NCBI GenBank assembly: GCA_024276425.1
Contig: JAJRXF010000188.1
Location: 69,545 to 133,544, forward strand
From: Actinomycetes bacterium
GTDB taxonomy: Bacteria > Actinomycetota > Acidimicrobiia > Acidimicrobiales > SZUA-35
Reading direction: 5' to 3'
Length of the DNA: 64,000 bases
This document shows positions 52,245-61,416 of this stretch, one piece after another (positions within the stretch are counted from its first letter, which is position 1; each line of letters begins with the position of its first letter). Below the pieces are notes generated by a model. It was not told the origin of the DNA and did no database searches. It saw nothing but the letters and a program-made list of their open reading frames with translations. The position numbers were made by a program, and so were the translations under genes.

Positions 52245-52274
52245 CACCCTGGGTGCTCATCGCCACCCAGGGTG
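52245..52274. promoter_or_regulatory. Double dyad / hairpin before the nar operon
   Basis: CACCCTGGGTG (52245-52255) and CACCCAGGGTG (52264-52274) form an 11-bp stem with an 8-base loop. Each arm is itself a CACCC-N-GGGTG dyad, so it may be two operator sites 19 bp apart. Confidence 0.5.
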
Positions 52275-52289
52275 CCCCAAACGAGACCA

Positions 52290-52307
52290 TGTTAATAACA
52301 CTTAACA
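52290..52307 (+). promoter_or_regulatory. CRP/FNR-geometry dyad in the nar promoter region
   Basis: TGTTAA-TAACAC-TTAACA, an exact inverted repeat whose GTTAA half-sites are spaced by six bases as in CRP/FNR-family sites. It sits in the most AT-rich stretch of the region, 58 bp before the first gene of the nar operon. The regulator is not in this window. Confidence 0.45.
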
Positions 52308-52364
52308 CTTTCTCGGGTCCTTCTTCCCTATCGACAGATTGCCCCAAAGTGAAGACTGCTCGAC

Positions 52365-53270
52365 GTGAGTCCTCAGACCGAACCAGACGCTGGACGGCCC
52401 AGACCCAAGCACGAAAAGACTGACAGGCGTGGCAGGCGCCGGGCCGTCATTCCCATTCTTGTGCCAATCCTGTTGCTGCTGGGCAGCGCGGCCCTCTCCC
52501 TTCTGGCCAGTCCGACTCCAGTCGAGGCCCAGGACAACAACGCCCAAGGTGCTCAGCTCTTTAACGCCAACTGCGCCTCGTGCCACCAGGCTGGCGGGAT
52601 TGGCATACCGGGGACCTTCCCTCCCCTGGCGGGCAACGAACGTGCGGCCGATCCCGCCTACGTCGCCGATGTCATCCAGAACGGACTGACGGGCCCATTG
52701 ACCGTCGATGGAGTCGACTACGACTCGGCGATGCCCGCGATCGGGGCGTTGAGCGGAGCAGACCTAGATGCTGTGGTCAACTATGTGGTCGGCATCGCGA
52801 GTGTCGAACAACCGAGCGCGCCAGCGACGCCGGTCGATGAGCCCATCGTCGGTGACCTCGCACGAGGCCGAGACCTCTTCCGTGGATCTGAACGCCTCGG
52901 CAACAGCGGACCAGCCTGTGCCGCCTGCCATACCGCTGGATCCGTCTCCAATCTCGGAGGCTCCAGCCTTGGACCAGATCTCACCAACGTTCTCGACACA
53001 CTCGGTGGCGAGGCTGGATTCATCGGATGGATGGCCAATCCACCCTCTCCAACAATGGCACCACTTTTCGAGGACAAGCCACTGTCGGATCAAGAGATAG
53101 CCGACCTTGCGTCCTACTTAAACGACACACCAAACCAAGACCAACCAAGTGGACCTGACCGACTGCTGCTGGCCGCTCTCGGAGGCCTGGTCATTCTGAT
53201 CGGCGGCATGGCGTTCTTCTGGCGTGGCATGCGTCAAACATACGTGGAGTTGCTGAGGAGCAAACGATGA
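52365..53270 (+). CDS. Diheme cytochrome c of the nar operon (NarC-like)
   Basis: 301 residues from a GTG. Signal/anchor helix (about residues 28-48, ending near VEA-QDN), haem site 1 CASCH, haem site 2 CAACH, and a C-terminal membrane helix (about 267-286) with the tail RSKR. It shares an ATGA overlap with narG, so it is made with the reductase. A diheme NarC linked to narGHJI is known from Thermus; this protein has the same place and haem number but may be unrelated in detail. Likely role: carry electrons between the bc-type complex and the nitrate reductase on the outer membrane face. Confidence 0.88.
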   Translation: MSPQTEPDAGRPRPKHEKTDRRGRRRAVIPILVPILLLLGSAALSLLASPTPVEAQDNNAQGAQLFNANCASCHQAGGIGIPGTFPPLAGNERAADPAYVADVIQNGLTGPLTVDGVDYDSAMPAIGALSGADLDAVVNYVVGIASVEQPSAPATPVDEPIVGDLARGRDLFRGSERLGNSGPACAACHTAGSVSNLGGSSLGPDLTNVLDTLGGEAGFIGWMANPPSPTMAPLFEDKPLSDQEIADLASYLNDTPNQDQPSGPDRLLLAALGGLVILIGGMAFFWRGMRQTYVELLRSKR

Positions 53271-56200
53271 GCCAGTGGATTAAGGAGTCGGTCGACCCGG
53301 CCGCTCGAAAGTGGGAAGAGTTCTACCGGAACCGCTTCCAACACGACAAGCGAGTGCGTACCACTCATGGCGTGAACTGCACCGGTAGCTGCTCTTGGGA
53401 AGTCTTTGTCAAGGACGGAATCGTCACTTGGGAACTTCAGGCGACCGACTATCCGCAACTAGAAGAGGGACTTCCCCCCTATGAGCCACGGGGCTGCCAA
53501 CGGGGAATCTCCTACTCTTGGTACCTCTATTCCCCTATCAGAGTGAAGTATCCATACGCCCGAGGCGTTCTGGTCGACCTCTACCGAGAAGCAAAGCAGG
53601 AGTACCTGGGAGACGCCGTCGCTGCCTGGGGCAGTATCCAAGAAGACGCCGACAAGCGCGCCCTGTACCAGACCGCCCGAGGCAAGGGCGGGTTCCGGCG
53701 AATCACATGGGAAGAGGCCCTTGAGATGGCGGCCGCATCCACCGTCTACACCATCAAAACAAAGGGCCCAGACCGGGTGGCTGGCTTCTCACCAATCCCC
53801 GCCATGTCCCAGGTTAGCTACGCCGCTGGCAGTCGTTTCATGTCTCTCATTGGCGGAGTTGTCATGAGTTTCTACGACTGGTATTGCGACCTCCCGCCCG
53901 CCTCACCCGAAGTTTGGGGTGAACAGACCGACGTGCATGAGTCTGCCGACTGGTACAACGCCCGGTTCATTGCCGTCATGGGCGCCAACCTCAACATGAC
54001 CAGAACACCAGACGCCCACTTCATTTCCGAGGTACGCCACGCCGGAGCAAAGCTAACCGTCTTTAGCCCCGACTTCTCCCAGGTTGCGAAGTTCGCCGAC
54101 TGGTGGATCCCCTCCAACCCGGGGCAAGACACCGCATTTTGGCTGGCGGTCAACCATGTTCTGCTAACCGAGCGGTACCACCAACGAAAGGTGGCCTACT
54201 TCGAGGACTACTCCCGCCGCTACACCGACCTACCCTTCTTGGTCGAGGTCACAGACGGCAAGGCAGGTCAATACCTTCGAGCTAACCGGCTCCAAACCTA
54301 CGCCGGCACCCAGAACGGAGACTGGAAGCTGCTGGTTTGGGACGAGGAAGCCAACGAGCCCCGCATGCCTAACGGCGCCATCGGCGACCGATGGGCCGAT
54401 GCGTCCCTCAATACAGACGGCAAGGCCCACTGGAACCTGGAGATGCATGATTCGGTACTAGGGGCCGACATATCACCCGGCCTAAGCTTCATTGACAACA
54501 ACGACAGCTCGGTCTCAATCGATTTCGACCTTTTCGGCGAGGGAGGCTCGGTACGACGTTCTGTCCCCACCCGAACAATTCAAACCGAAGGTGGCCCGGT
54601 TAAGGTCACCACTGTTTTCGACCTACTCAACGCTCGCTTTGGAGTCGAACGAGGACTCGCTGGCTCGCACGCGCTTGACTACGACGACGAGTCAGCCGCC
54701 TATACCCCGGCCTGGCAAGAGAAGTACTCCGGTATTTCACGCGACACGGTCATCACCTTCGCCCAAGAGTGGGGTCGCAATGGCGAACTCACCTCGGGCA
54801 AGAACATGATCATCATTGGTGCTGGGGCCAACCACTGGTACCACAACAACCTGCTCTATCGGGCGGGCATCACCGCCCTCATGCTGACCGGTTCCGTCGG
54901 CAAAAGCGGTGGTGGTCTGGCCCACTACGTCGGGCAAGAGAAGTTGGTGGCCCACGCCTCCTGGGGCGCCATTGCCTTTGGGGCTGACTGGGGCATGGCT
55001 CCCCGTCATCAAAACACCCCCTCGTTCCACTACGTTCATTCCGATCAGTGGCGTTATGAGCGGGGCTATCGTGACTACGACTCCCTTCCCGAGGATCACC
55101 CCGAACGATTTGATCACACCCTGGACCACCAGGCTCGTGCGGTCCGCCAGGGCTGGCTCCCCTTCTTCCCTCAGTTCTCCGAAAGCCCACTAGACACCGC
55201 TCTTCGGGCCCGCCGTGGCGGTGCAGACAACGATGCCGAGGTCTCCGACTCAATTCGAGACCGCCTTGTTTCGGGCGAACTCGAGTTCGCCATCGATGAT
55301 CCTGATGCTCCAGAAAACTGGCCTCGAACCTGGTTCATCTGGCGGGGCAACGCCATTGGCACCTCGGCCAAAGGGCACGAATTCTTCATGCGTCATTACC
55401 TTGGCACCCACTCAACCGCGATTGCCAAAGAGCCCCAAGACCATGGGGTAACCGAGGTCCGCGTTCGAGACGAGGCCCCGATTGGCAAGATGGATCTAGT
55501 CGTCGACCTCAATTTCCGGATGGACACCACGGCCTTGTACTCCGACATCGTCCTGCCGGCGGCAACCTGGTATGAGAAGGACGATCTCAATACCACCGAC
55601 ATGCACTCCTTCTTCAACCCGATGCAGGCCGCGGTACCGCCAGCGTGGGAATCAAAGGCCGACTGGGACATCTTTGTCAGGATTGCGGCCAAGGTCTCCG
55701 AACTCTCCGTTGGAAACCTTCCAGCGGTGGCCGAAGACATCGTGATGCAACCCCTGGTGCATGATTCAGCCGATGAAATTGCGCAACCCAAGGTTGGAGA
55801 TTGGCGCAAGGACGAGGTCGAGGCCATTCCGGGCAAGACCATGCCCAAGTTCAAGGTAATCAAACACCACTACCGCAAGCTTGAAGAACAAATGACCTCA
55901 CTTGGGCTTGGTATTCGCAACAATGGGGTCGGCGCTCATGGTTTGAGAATTCAGGTCGAGGATTTCTACGACGAGCTAGCTCGCAAGCAGCCATACCGAC
56001 CAAGTGTTGGTCCCGACCAGACCCTGCGTCCATCATTGCATGCTGGCCGCGAAGTGGCCGAAGCCATCCTGGCCCTGGACCCTGCATCCAATGGCGAGCT
56101 GGCTCATCGGGCCTTCCTGGCCGAAGAAAAGAAGACTGGGCTTGATCTAACTCATATCGGAGCTGGTCAACGCGATACTCGCATTACCTTTCGCAACCTC

Positions 56201-56902
56201 ATCTCTCAACCCCGTCGCATCCTGACCACTCCGACCTGGAGCGGCAAAGTTGGAAAAGGTCGAGCGTACGCCCCCTTCACCCTCAATGTCGAGGATCTGA
56301 TCCCCTGGCGAACCCTTACCGGCCGCCAGCACTTCTACCTCGATCATGAGCAATACCTGGCCTGGGGCGAGCATCTCCCAGTCTACAAGCCCCGCCCAGA
56401 TCACGCGATGCTGTCCGAAACGGAGGCCTCGCTGGCCGAAGGGCAAGACGGTGTTTTGTTCAACTACATCACCCCGCATGGAAAGTGGTCCATCCACTCG
56501 ACCTACTCCGAGAACGAACGGATGAAGACCCTGTCGCGAGGTGGATACCCAATCTGGTTGAACAACAAGGACGCAAAGGCCCTTGGTATCAAAGACAATG
56601 ATTGGGTTGAACTCTTCAATGACAACGGAGTCTTTGTCCAGCGGTGCGTAATATCGGCCCGGATCCCCCGCGGAACGGTTTTTGTTTACCACGCCACGGA
56701 ACGGACCGTTGGTGTCCCAATTTCGCCCAGGCGTAAAACCCGCGCCGGGATGAACAACTCCCTTACCCGAACCAGACTCAAGCCGGTGCTCATGAGCGGC
56801 GGCTACGCCCAGTTCAGCTATGCCTTCAACTACTGGGGCCCAACCGGTGTCAACCGAGACACCTTTGTTTATGTCCACCGCATTGACCGTCCCGACTACT
56901 AA
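53267..56902 (+). CDS. narG: Respiratory nitrate reductase alpha subunit NarG
   Basis: 1211 residues. Mo-bisMGD catalytic subunit reducing nitrate to nitrite. The FS0 cluster ligands are His34, Cys38, Cys42 (HGVNCTGSC) and Cys77 (PRGCQRG). The Mo-coordinating Asp lies in SFYDWYCDLPPASPEVWGEQ, as in the E. coli enzyme. GANHWYHNNLLYRAG, VDLNFRMDTTALYSDIVLPA and FNYWGPTGVN are further family blocks. No Tat signal is present, so the site faces the cytoplasm, as usual for NarG. Length is normal. It depends on the Mo-cofactor genes at 6.1-9.0 kb. Confidence 0.97.
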   Translation: MSQWIKESVDPAARKWEEFYRNRFQHDKRVRTTHGVNCTGSCSWEVFVKDGIVTWELQATDYPQLEEGLPPYEPRGCQRGISYSWYLYSPIRVKYPYARGVLVDLYREAKQEYLGDAVAAWGSIQEDADKRALYQTARGKGGFRRITWEEALEMAAASTVYTIKTKGPDRVAGFSPIPAMSQVSYAAGSRFMSLIGGVVMSFYDWYCDLPPASPEVWGEQTDVHESADWYNARFIAVMGANLNMTRTPDAHFISEVRHAGAKLTVFSPDFSQVAKFADWWIPSNPGQDTAFWLAVNHVLLTERYHQRKVAYFEDYSRRYTDLPFLVEVTDGKAGQYLRANRLQTYAGTQNGDWKLLVWDEEANEPRMPNGAIGDRWADASLNTDGKAHWNLEMHDSVLGADISPGLSFIDNNDSSVSIDFDLFGEGGSVRRSVPTRTIQTEGGPVKVTTVFDLLNARFGVERGLAGSHALDYDDESAAYTPAWQEKYSGISRDTVITFAQEWGRNGELTSGKNMIIIGAGANHWYHNNLLYRAGITALMLTGSVGKSGGGLAHYVGQEKLVAHASWGAIAFGADWGMAPRHQNTPSFHYVHSDQWRYERGYRDYDSLPEDHPERFDHTLDHQARAVRQGWLPFFPQFSESPLDTALRARRGGADNDAEVSDSIRDRLVSGELEFAIDDPDAPENWPRTWFIWRGNAIGTSAKGHEFFMRHYLGTHSTAIAKEPQDHGVTEVRVRDEAPIGKMDLVVDLNFRMDTTALYSDIVLPAATWYEKDDLNTTDMHSFFNPMQAAVPPAWESKADWDIFVRIAAKVSELSVGNLPAVAEDIVMQPLVHDSADEIAQPKVGDWRKDEVEAIPGKTMPKFKVIKHHYRKLEEQMTSLGLGIRNNGVGAHGLRIQVEDFYDELARKQPYRPSVGPDQTLRPSLHAGREVAEAILALDPASNGELAHRAFLAEEKKTGLDLTHIGAGQRDTRITFRNLISQPRRILTTPTWSGKVGKGRAYAPFTLNVEDLIPWRTLTGRQHFYLDHEQYLAWGEHLPVYKPRPDHAMLSETEASLAEGQDGVLFNYITPHGKWSIHSTYSENERMKTLSRGGYPIWLNNKDAKALGIKDNDWVELFNDNGVFVQRCVISARIPRGTVFVYHATERTVGVPISPRRKTRAGMNNSLTRTRLKPVLMSGGYAQFSYAFNYWGPTGVNRDTFVYVHRIDRPDY

Positions 56903-56914
56903 GAGGCCCCTCCC

Positions 56915-58438
56915 ATGAGAATCCGCGCTCAGATGAGCATGCTCTTCCACCTCGACAAGTGCATCGGTTGCCATACCTGCTCCGTCGCCTGTAAGAACCT
57001 ATGGACCGACCGCGAAGGCGCCGAGTACATGTGGTGGAATAATGTCGAGACCCGACCCGGGACGGGCTACCCCGTGGGGTGGGAAGACCAGGACCATTAC
57101 AAGGGTGGCTGGAGGCGGGACAAGAAGGGTCGGCTGAAACTTACCTTGCACTCCAAGGGAGGTGGAATCGCCAAGGCCTTCTATAACCCACATCTTCCCG
57201 CACTTGAGGACTACTACGACCCCTTCACCTTCAAGTATGGAGACCTGTTCACTGGCCCTGCCTCCGAACAACAGCCAACCGCCATTCCAATCTCCAAGAT
57301 CACTGGCAAACCGATCGAGATCAACAGTGGCCCCAACTGGGACGACGACCTCGGTGGTTCCGACCTGTATGCCAACAATGACCCCTCGATGGAGGGCGTT
57401 ACCCAAGAGGTTCGCTCCCAGATGGATGAGTTGGAACGGGTAGTTATTAACTACCTACCCCGCATTTGCAACCACTGCCTCAACCCCTCATGTGTTGCCG
57501 CCTGCCCATCAGGGGCTATCTACAAACGAGCCGAGGACGGGGTTGTTCTGGTCAATGAGGACAAGTGTCGCGGCTGGCGCCAGTGCGTCTCAGCCTGCCC
57601 CTACAAGAAGGTTTACTACAACTGGACTACGGGAAAGTCCGAGAAGTGCATTTTGTGCTTCCCTCGGATGGAGACCGGCCAGGCCCCGGCCTGTGCTCAC
57701 TCCTGTGTCGGTCGAATCCGCTATATGGGTGTCTTGCTCTATGACGCCGACCTGATCGAAACCATGGCTTCCAGCCCCGAGGATGAACTATTGGACGCTC
57801 ACCTCGACATGATTCTCGACCCCCATGACCCCAAGGTGATCGCCGCCGCCAAGGCGTCCGGAATCGACGATGGCTGGATCGATTCGGCTCAGCGCTCCCC
57901 GGTCTATCGCTTCGTCAAAGAATGGGGCATGGCACTACCGCTCCATCCGGAGTACCGAACCGGCGCCATGATGTTCTACATCCCGCCGTTGTCTCCCATT
58001 GTGAGCACCATCGAGGATGGATTGGTTAGGCTTGACCTTCCGAGCGAGCGTCGTGACTTTGAACTCCTCGACGAGTTGGACAAGGCCCGAATGCCGGTCC
58101 AGTACCTGGCCAACTTGTTTTCGATTGGAGACCAGGAGCCGATCCGTAAGGTTCTCAAGATCATGCTGGCCGTGCGGAGCTTCAAGCGGCGACAAAGTGT
58201 CGACTTTGTCGAGACCGGCTCCATTGATGACTCAACCACCAAAATGCTCAGCTCCGCTGGCCTTGATGAGCAAACGGCCGAGGAAATCTACCGTCTGACC
58301 ACCCTACCAACGATCGAAGATCGGTTCGTTTTCCCTCCTTATCACCGCGAGGTTGCGATCGAAGAACTGAACGACCCGCTCAGCGCCAAAGGCGAAGCCG
58401 GATTTGGCTATCGCCAGTCACCCCAGCGAGGGGCCTGA
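56915..58438 (+). CDS. narH: Nitrate reductase beta subunit NarH
   Basis: 507 residues. Four iron-sulfur clusters bridge NarI haems to NarG. Cluster motifs: CIGCHTCSVAC near the N-terminus, CNHCLNPSCVAACP, CRGWRQCVSACP (Trp in place of Cys, the mark of the [3Fe-4S] cluster) and CILCFPRMETGQAPACAHSC. MWWNNVETRPGTGYP is a NarH hallmark. The start at 56915 has AAGAGG eight bases upstream. The stop overlaps narJ (TGATG). Confidence 0.97.
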   Translation: MRIRAQMSMLFHLDKCIGCHTCSVACKNLWTDREGAEYMWWNNVETRPGTGYPVGWEDQDHYKGGWRRDKKGRLKLTLHSKGGGIAKAFYNPHLPALEDYYDPFTFKYGDLFTGPASEQQPTAIPISKITGKPIEINSGPNWDDDLGGSDLYANNDPSMEGVTQEVRSQMDELERVVINYLPRICNHCLNPSCVAACPSGAIYKRAEDGVVLVNEDKCRGWRQCVSACPYKKVYYNWTTGKSEKCILCFPRMETGQAPACAHSCVGRIRYMGVLLYDADLIETMASSPEDELLDAHLDMILDPHDPKVIAAAKASGIDDGWIDSAQRSPVYRFVKEWGMALPLHPEYRTGAMMFYIPPLSPIVSTIEDGLVRLDLPSERRDFELLDELDKARMPVQYLANLFSIGDQEPIRKVLKIMLAVRSFKRRQSVDFVETGSIDDSTTKMLSSAGLDEQTAEEIYRLTTLPTIEDRFVFPPYHREVAIEELNDPLSAKGEAGFGYRQSPQRGA

Positions 58439-58974
58439 TGGACCACACCGACTTCTCTCTGCATCCCGCCTTGGCCCTTGCGCTGGGCTTTCACTACCCG
58501 CGACCCGGTTCGAGCCAAGCATTGGGCGATGCAACCACCGCCACCCACGGCATCGTGCAGCGCCACCTACAGCTCTTTGTCGAAGAGGTCGCAGAGCTGT
58601 CTCTGGCGAAGTGGGAAGAGCTTCACACCGAAACCCTCGACCTTTCTCCCAAGTTTATTCCCTACGTCGGACATGTCATGTGGGGAGACAACTATCGGCG
58701 AGGTGAGTTTATGGCCGATCTAAAAGGGGCTATGAGAGAGACAGGCACGGTTCTCAACGGGGAACTTCCCGACCATCTCGAACCAATTCTCCGCTACCTG
58801 GCGGCGACCGATGAGCCTTTAGAAGATCTCGTCGATGTTCTACCCGGTGCAACAACAACCATGAAAAAGACCCTCAAGGCAGAGTCGCCGGGCAATCCAT
58901 ATCTTCATCTGTTGGATGCCACCGTGGCTTTTGTCGCTGATCTGCGCCCCCTCACGATTGGAACCAGGCGATGA
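58438..58974 (+). CDS. narJ: Nitrate reductase assembly chaperone NarJ
   Basis: 178 residues, slightly shorter than E. coli NarJ. All-helical TorD/NarJ fold; LQLFVEEVAELSLAKWEELH and YPRPGS near the N-terminus, and the DHLEPILRYLAATDEPLEDL block typical of the family (LP-DHL-P-LEFL). It binds apo-NarG and allows cofactor insertion before docking to NarI. Overlaps narH and narI, so expression is coupled. Confidence 0.92.
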   Translation: MDHTDFSLHPALALALGFHYPRPGSSQALGDATTATHGIVQRHLQLFVEEVAELSLAKWEELHTETLDLSPKFIPYVGHVMWGDNYRRGEFMADLKGAMRETGTVLNGELPDHLEPILRYLAATDEPLEDLVDVLPGATTTMKKTLKAESPGNPYLHLLDATVAFVADLRPLTIGTRR

Positions 58975-59720
58975 CGAGCAACGACTTCCTCTTCGGTGTG
59001 ATCCCATACGCCGTAGCCCTCTTGGCCCTTATTGTCACTGTGCTGAGATGGAAGATGCATCAGTTCACGGTGTCCTCACTCTCGTCCCAGCTCTTGGAGA
59101 GCCGCAAGCTTTATTGGGGCTCGGTGCCCTTTCACTGGGGCCTCTCCATCATCTTGACCTTCCATATTCTTGCCCTCGTTGTCCCGAGGGGGTTCGAGAT
59201 CTGGAACGGTTCACCGCTTCGCCTCTATCTGCTAGAAATCACCGGCCTTGCCCTTGGATTCTGGGCCCTGTTCGGAATCAGCGCCTTAATCTACCGCCGG
59301 TACTCCGAGCCACGAATCCGCAAGGTCACCTCCAAGATGGACATCGTGGTCTTAGCCGTCGTGGCGGTGCAGATCATTACCGGGGTCTGGATTGCTCTTG
59401 GGTACCGCTGGGGCTCGTACTGGGGCACAGCGGTCTTCGTTCCCTATATGTGGTCACTCTTTCGCTTTCAACCCAACCCTGACCTGGTGGAAGCTCTTCC
59501 TTGGGTACTGAAGACCCACGCCTTGGCCTTCTTCGTCTTCCTCGGAATCTTCCCCTTTACTCGCCTGGTCCACATCATCACCCTGCCCCTGCAATACATC
59601 GGTAGACCATGGCAGAAGGTTGTCGCCAACCGAACCCCCTCAATACCGGACTTCGAGCCGAACACTACGGGTGGAGACCGTCCACCCGTAGTCGTCGGAG
59701 CGCAACACAAAAGCAACTAG
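58971..59720 (+). CDS. narI: Nitrate reductase gamma subunit NarI
   Basis: 249 residues, five membrane helices. Diheme b subunit oxidising quinol and passing electrons to NarH. Haem histidines are expected in FHWGLSIILTFHILAL (first pair members) and in the late helices (KTHALAFFVFLG, TRLVHIITLP). VPRGFEIWNGSPLRLYLLE is a NarI hallmark. The C-terminal 25 residues are polar with TTGGDRPPVVV. ATGA overlap with narJ. The transporter genes follow after 67 bp. Confidence 0.94.
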   Translation: MTSNDFLFGVIPYAVALLALIVTVLRWKMHQFTVSSLSSQLLESRKLYWGSVPFHWGLSIILTFHILALVVPRGFEIWNGSPLRLYLLEITGLALGFWALFGISALIYRRYSEPRIRKVTSKMDIVVLAVVAVQIITGVWIALGYRWGSYWGTAVFVPYMWSLFRFQPNPDLVEALPWVLKTHALAFFVFLGIFPFTRLVHIITLPLQYIGRPWQKVVANRTPSIPDFEPNTTGGDRPPVVVGAQHKSN

Positions 59721-59787
59721 TTCCTCACGCCCCAACCCTGGACTGGATTAGGTCCCCCAACGGGACTGGACAGGAGAGAGCTCAGCC

Positions 59788-61383
59788 ATGAGCGACACCG
59801 ATACATCACGCAATCAAGGAAGTGGATCAGCCGTCGAGGAGGGCCCCCCCAAGCTCCTCGCCTTCAACCAAGAACGTATTCGGGTGTTGCACTACACCTG
59901 GATCGCCTTCTTCATGACGTTCTATGTCTGGTTCAACCTTGCACCCCTGGCAACAACCATTCTGGACTCGGTTGGTGGACTAACCAAGGAGCACATGAAG
60001 ATCCTGGCCATCTCCAATGTTGCCCTCACCATCCCCGCTCGGATTGTTATCGGCGCTCTCATCGACCGCTATGGATCACGGATTGTCTTCTCCGCTCTCA
60101 TGGTTGTGATGGCCATTCCAACAATCGTCTTTGCCTGGGCCGATGGATTCACCCAAATGCTGATCGCCCGCCTGGTACTCAGCTCCGTCGGAGCCGGATT
60201 TGTTGTTGGTATCAAGATGGTTTCTCAATGGTTCCCGCCCAAGTACATCGGGCGGGCAGAGGGCTTCTACGCCGGCTGGGGGAACTTTGGTTCTGCTTTC
60301 GCTGCCATGACTTTGCCTTGGTTTGCTCTCACGGTCTTCGAAGATTGGTTCAATCTTGGCGTAGATTCGTGGCGCTGGGCCATGACCCTCAATGGCCTGG
60401 TCATGGGGGTGTATGGAGTTATGTACTACTTCCTGGTCAAGGACGTACCAGAGGGGAAGACCCTTCACAAGTCAAAGAAGACCGAACCGATGATGGTGAC
60501 GTCCTATGGTGACCTGGCTCAGTATCTTGCCTTGTCTGTCCCGCTGGTCGGAGCCTTGGGGGTCCTCGCCTGGCGAGTCTCCAACGTCGAAGTCGATGGC
60601 TCCGCCGTCATGTCAAAGGAGTTTCTGTACCTGATCTATGCGGTGCTCACCGCGGTCTATATCGGCCACGCGGCCAAGACACTGCACATCAACCTCCCCT
60701 ATCTGAAGGCTGGGGTCCCGGAAGAAGACAAGTACCACTTTGGGTCTGTGACCGCCCTCAACTCAACCTACTTCGCCAACTTCGGCGCCGAGTTGGCCGT
60801 CGTCTCGATGCTGCCCGCCTTCTTCCAAAATACCTTTGAGGGTCTGACCAACAGCTCCGGAGGACATATCGTTACCGCCACCGTTGCCGGCCTGGTTGCC
60901 GCCTCTTTCGCTTTCGTCAACCTCGTGGCCCGACCGCTTGGAGGCCTCTTGTCCGACCGGTTCGAGAGCCGCAAGAAGACCATGCTCATCTACATACTCG
61001 GCATCTCCATCGGCTTCTTGGGTATGGCCATGATTGGCAAGTGGGGCACCGACTCCGAAGGGGCCCGAGCCATTGTCCCCATGTTCAACAGTGTCTGGTG
61101 GTTGGTGATCGCCGTCATCATCACCGTCTTTGCATCGGTTTTCGTCCAAGGGGCCGAAGGATCAACCTTCGCGGTAATCCCAACCGTCAACAAGAAGATG
61201 ACCGGTCAGATTGCTGGTATGGCGGGAGCCTACGGCAATGTCGGAGCCGTCATTTATCTGGTCGTGTTCTCCCTTGTTAGTTCCCGATCCTTCTTCTTCA
61301 TCCTTTCCGCTGGCGCTGCCATCAGCTTTGTCATCACCTGGCTCCTGCTGGAGGATCCGAAGAACTCACACGCCGAGGTCTAG
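59788..61383 (+). CDS. narK: Nitrate/nitrite transporter NarK, first copy
   Basis: 531 residues, twelve helices, MFS nitrate/nitrite porter. Both nitrate signatures are recognisable: AGWGNFGSAFAAM in helix 5 and GMAGAYGNVGAVIYL in helix 11. The substrate Arg of helix 2 is probably in TIPARIVIGALIDRYGSRIV. A 35-residue polar N-terminus and a long central loop (about residues 215-290) with extra hydrophobic segments make it longer than E. coli NarK (463). CAGGAGAGAG precedes the ATG. With the second copy it supplies nitrate import and nitrite export. Confidence 0.93.
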   Translation: MSDTDTSRNQGSGSAVEEGPPKLLAFNQERIRVLHYTWIAFFMTFYVWFNLAPLATTILDSVGGLTKEHMKILAISNVALTIPARIVIGALIDRYGSRIVFSALMVVMAIPTIVFAWADGFTQMLIARLVLSSVGAGFVVGIKMVSQWFPPKYIGRAEGFYAGWGNFGSAFAAMTLPWFALTVFEDWFNLGVDSWRWAMTLNGLVMGVYGVMYYFLVKDVPEGKTLHKSKKTEPMMVTSYGDLAQYLALSVPLVGALGVLAWRVSNVEVDGSAVMSKEFLYLIYAVLTAVYIGHAAKTLHINLPYLKAGVPEEDKYHFGSVTALNSTYFANFGAELAVVSMLPAFFQNTFEGLTNSSGGHIVTATVAGLVAASFAFVNLVARPLGGLLSDRFESRKKTMLIYILGISIGFLGMAMIGKWGTDSEGARAIVPMFNSVWWLVIAVIITVFASVFVQGAEGSTFAVIPTVNKKMTGQIAGMAGAYGNVGAVIYLVVFSLVSSRSFFFILSAGAAISFVITWLLLEDPKNSHAEV

Positions 61384-61416
61384 GCCTTACCAACCGAATA
61401 CTGAGAGGAGTCCCTG

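Larger units (their letters stand above)
51570..52364. other. Divergent control region between the bc-type operon and the nar operon
   Basis: 795 bp without a convincing gene. It holds several separate dyads and direct repeats, listed individually, on the scale of regulator sites and leader structures. Both flanking operons start here, so the promoters of both should lie within it. Confidence 0.6.

Noticed and set aside
52063-52305. 80-codon plus-strand frame beginning MSEQKQAFGWLDF
   Set aside because: The start looks plausible, but the second half runs through two hairpins and becomes low-complexity; more likely leader DNA.
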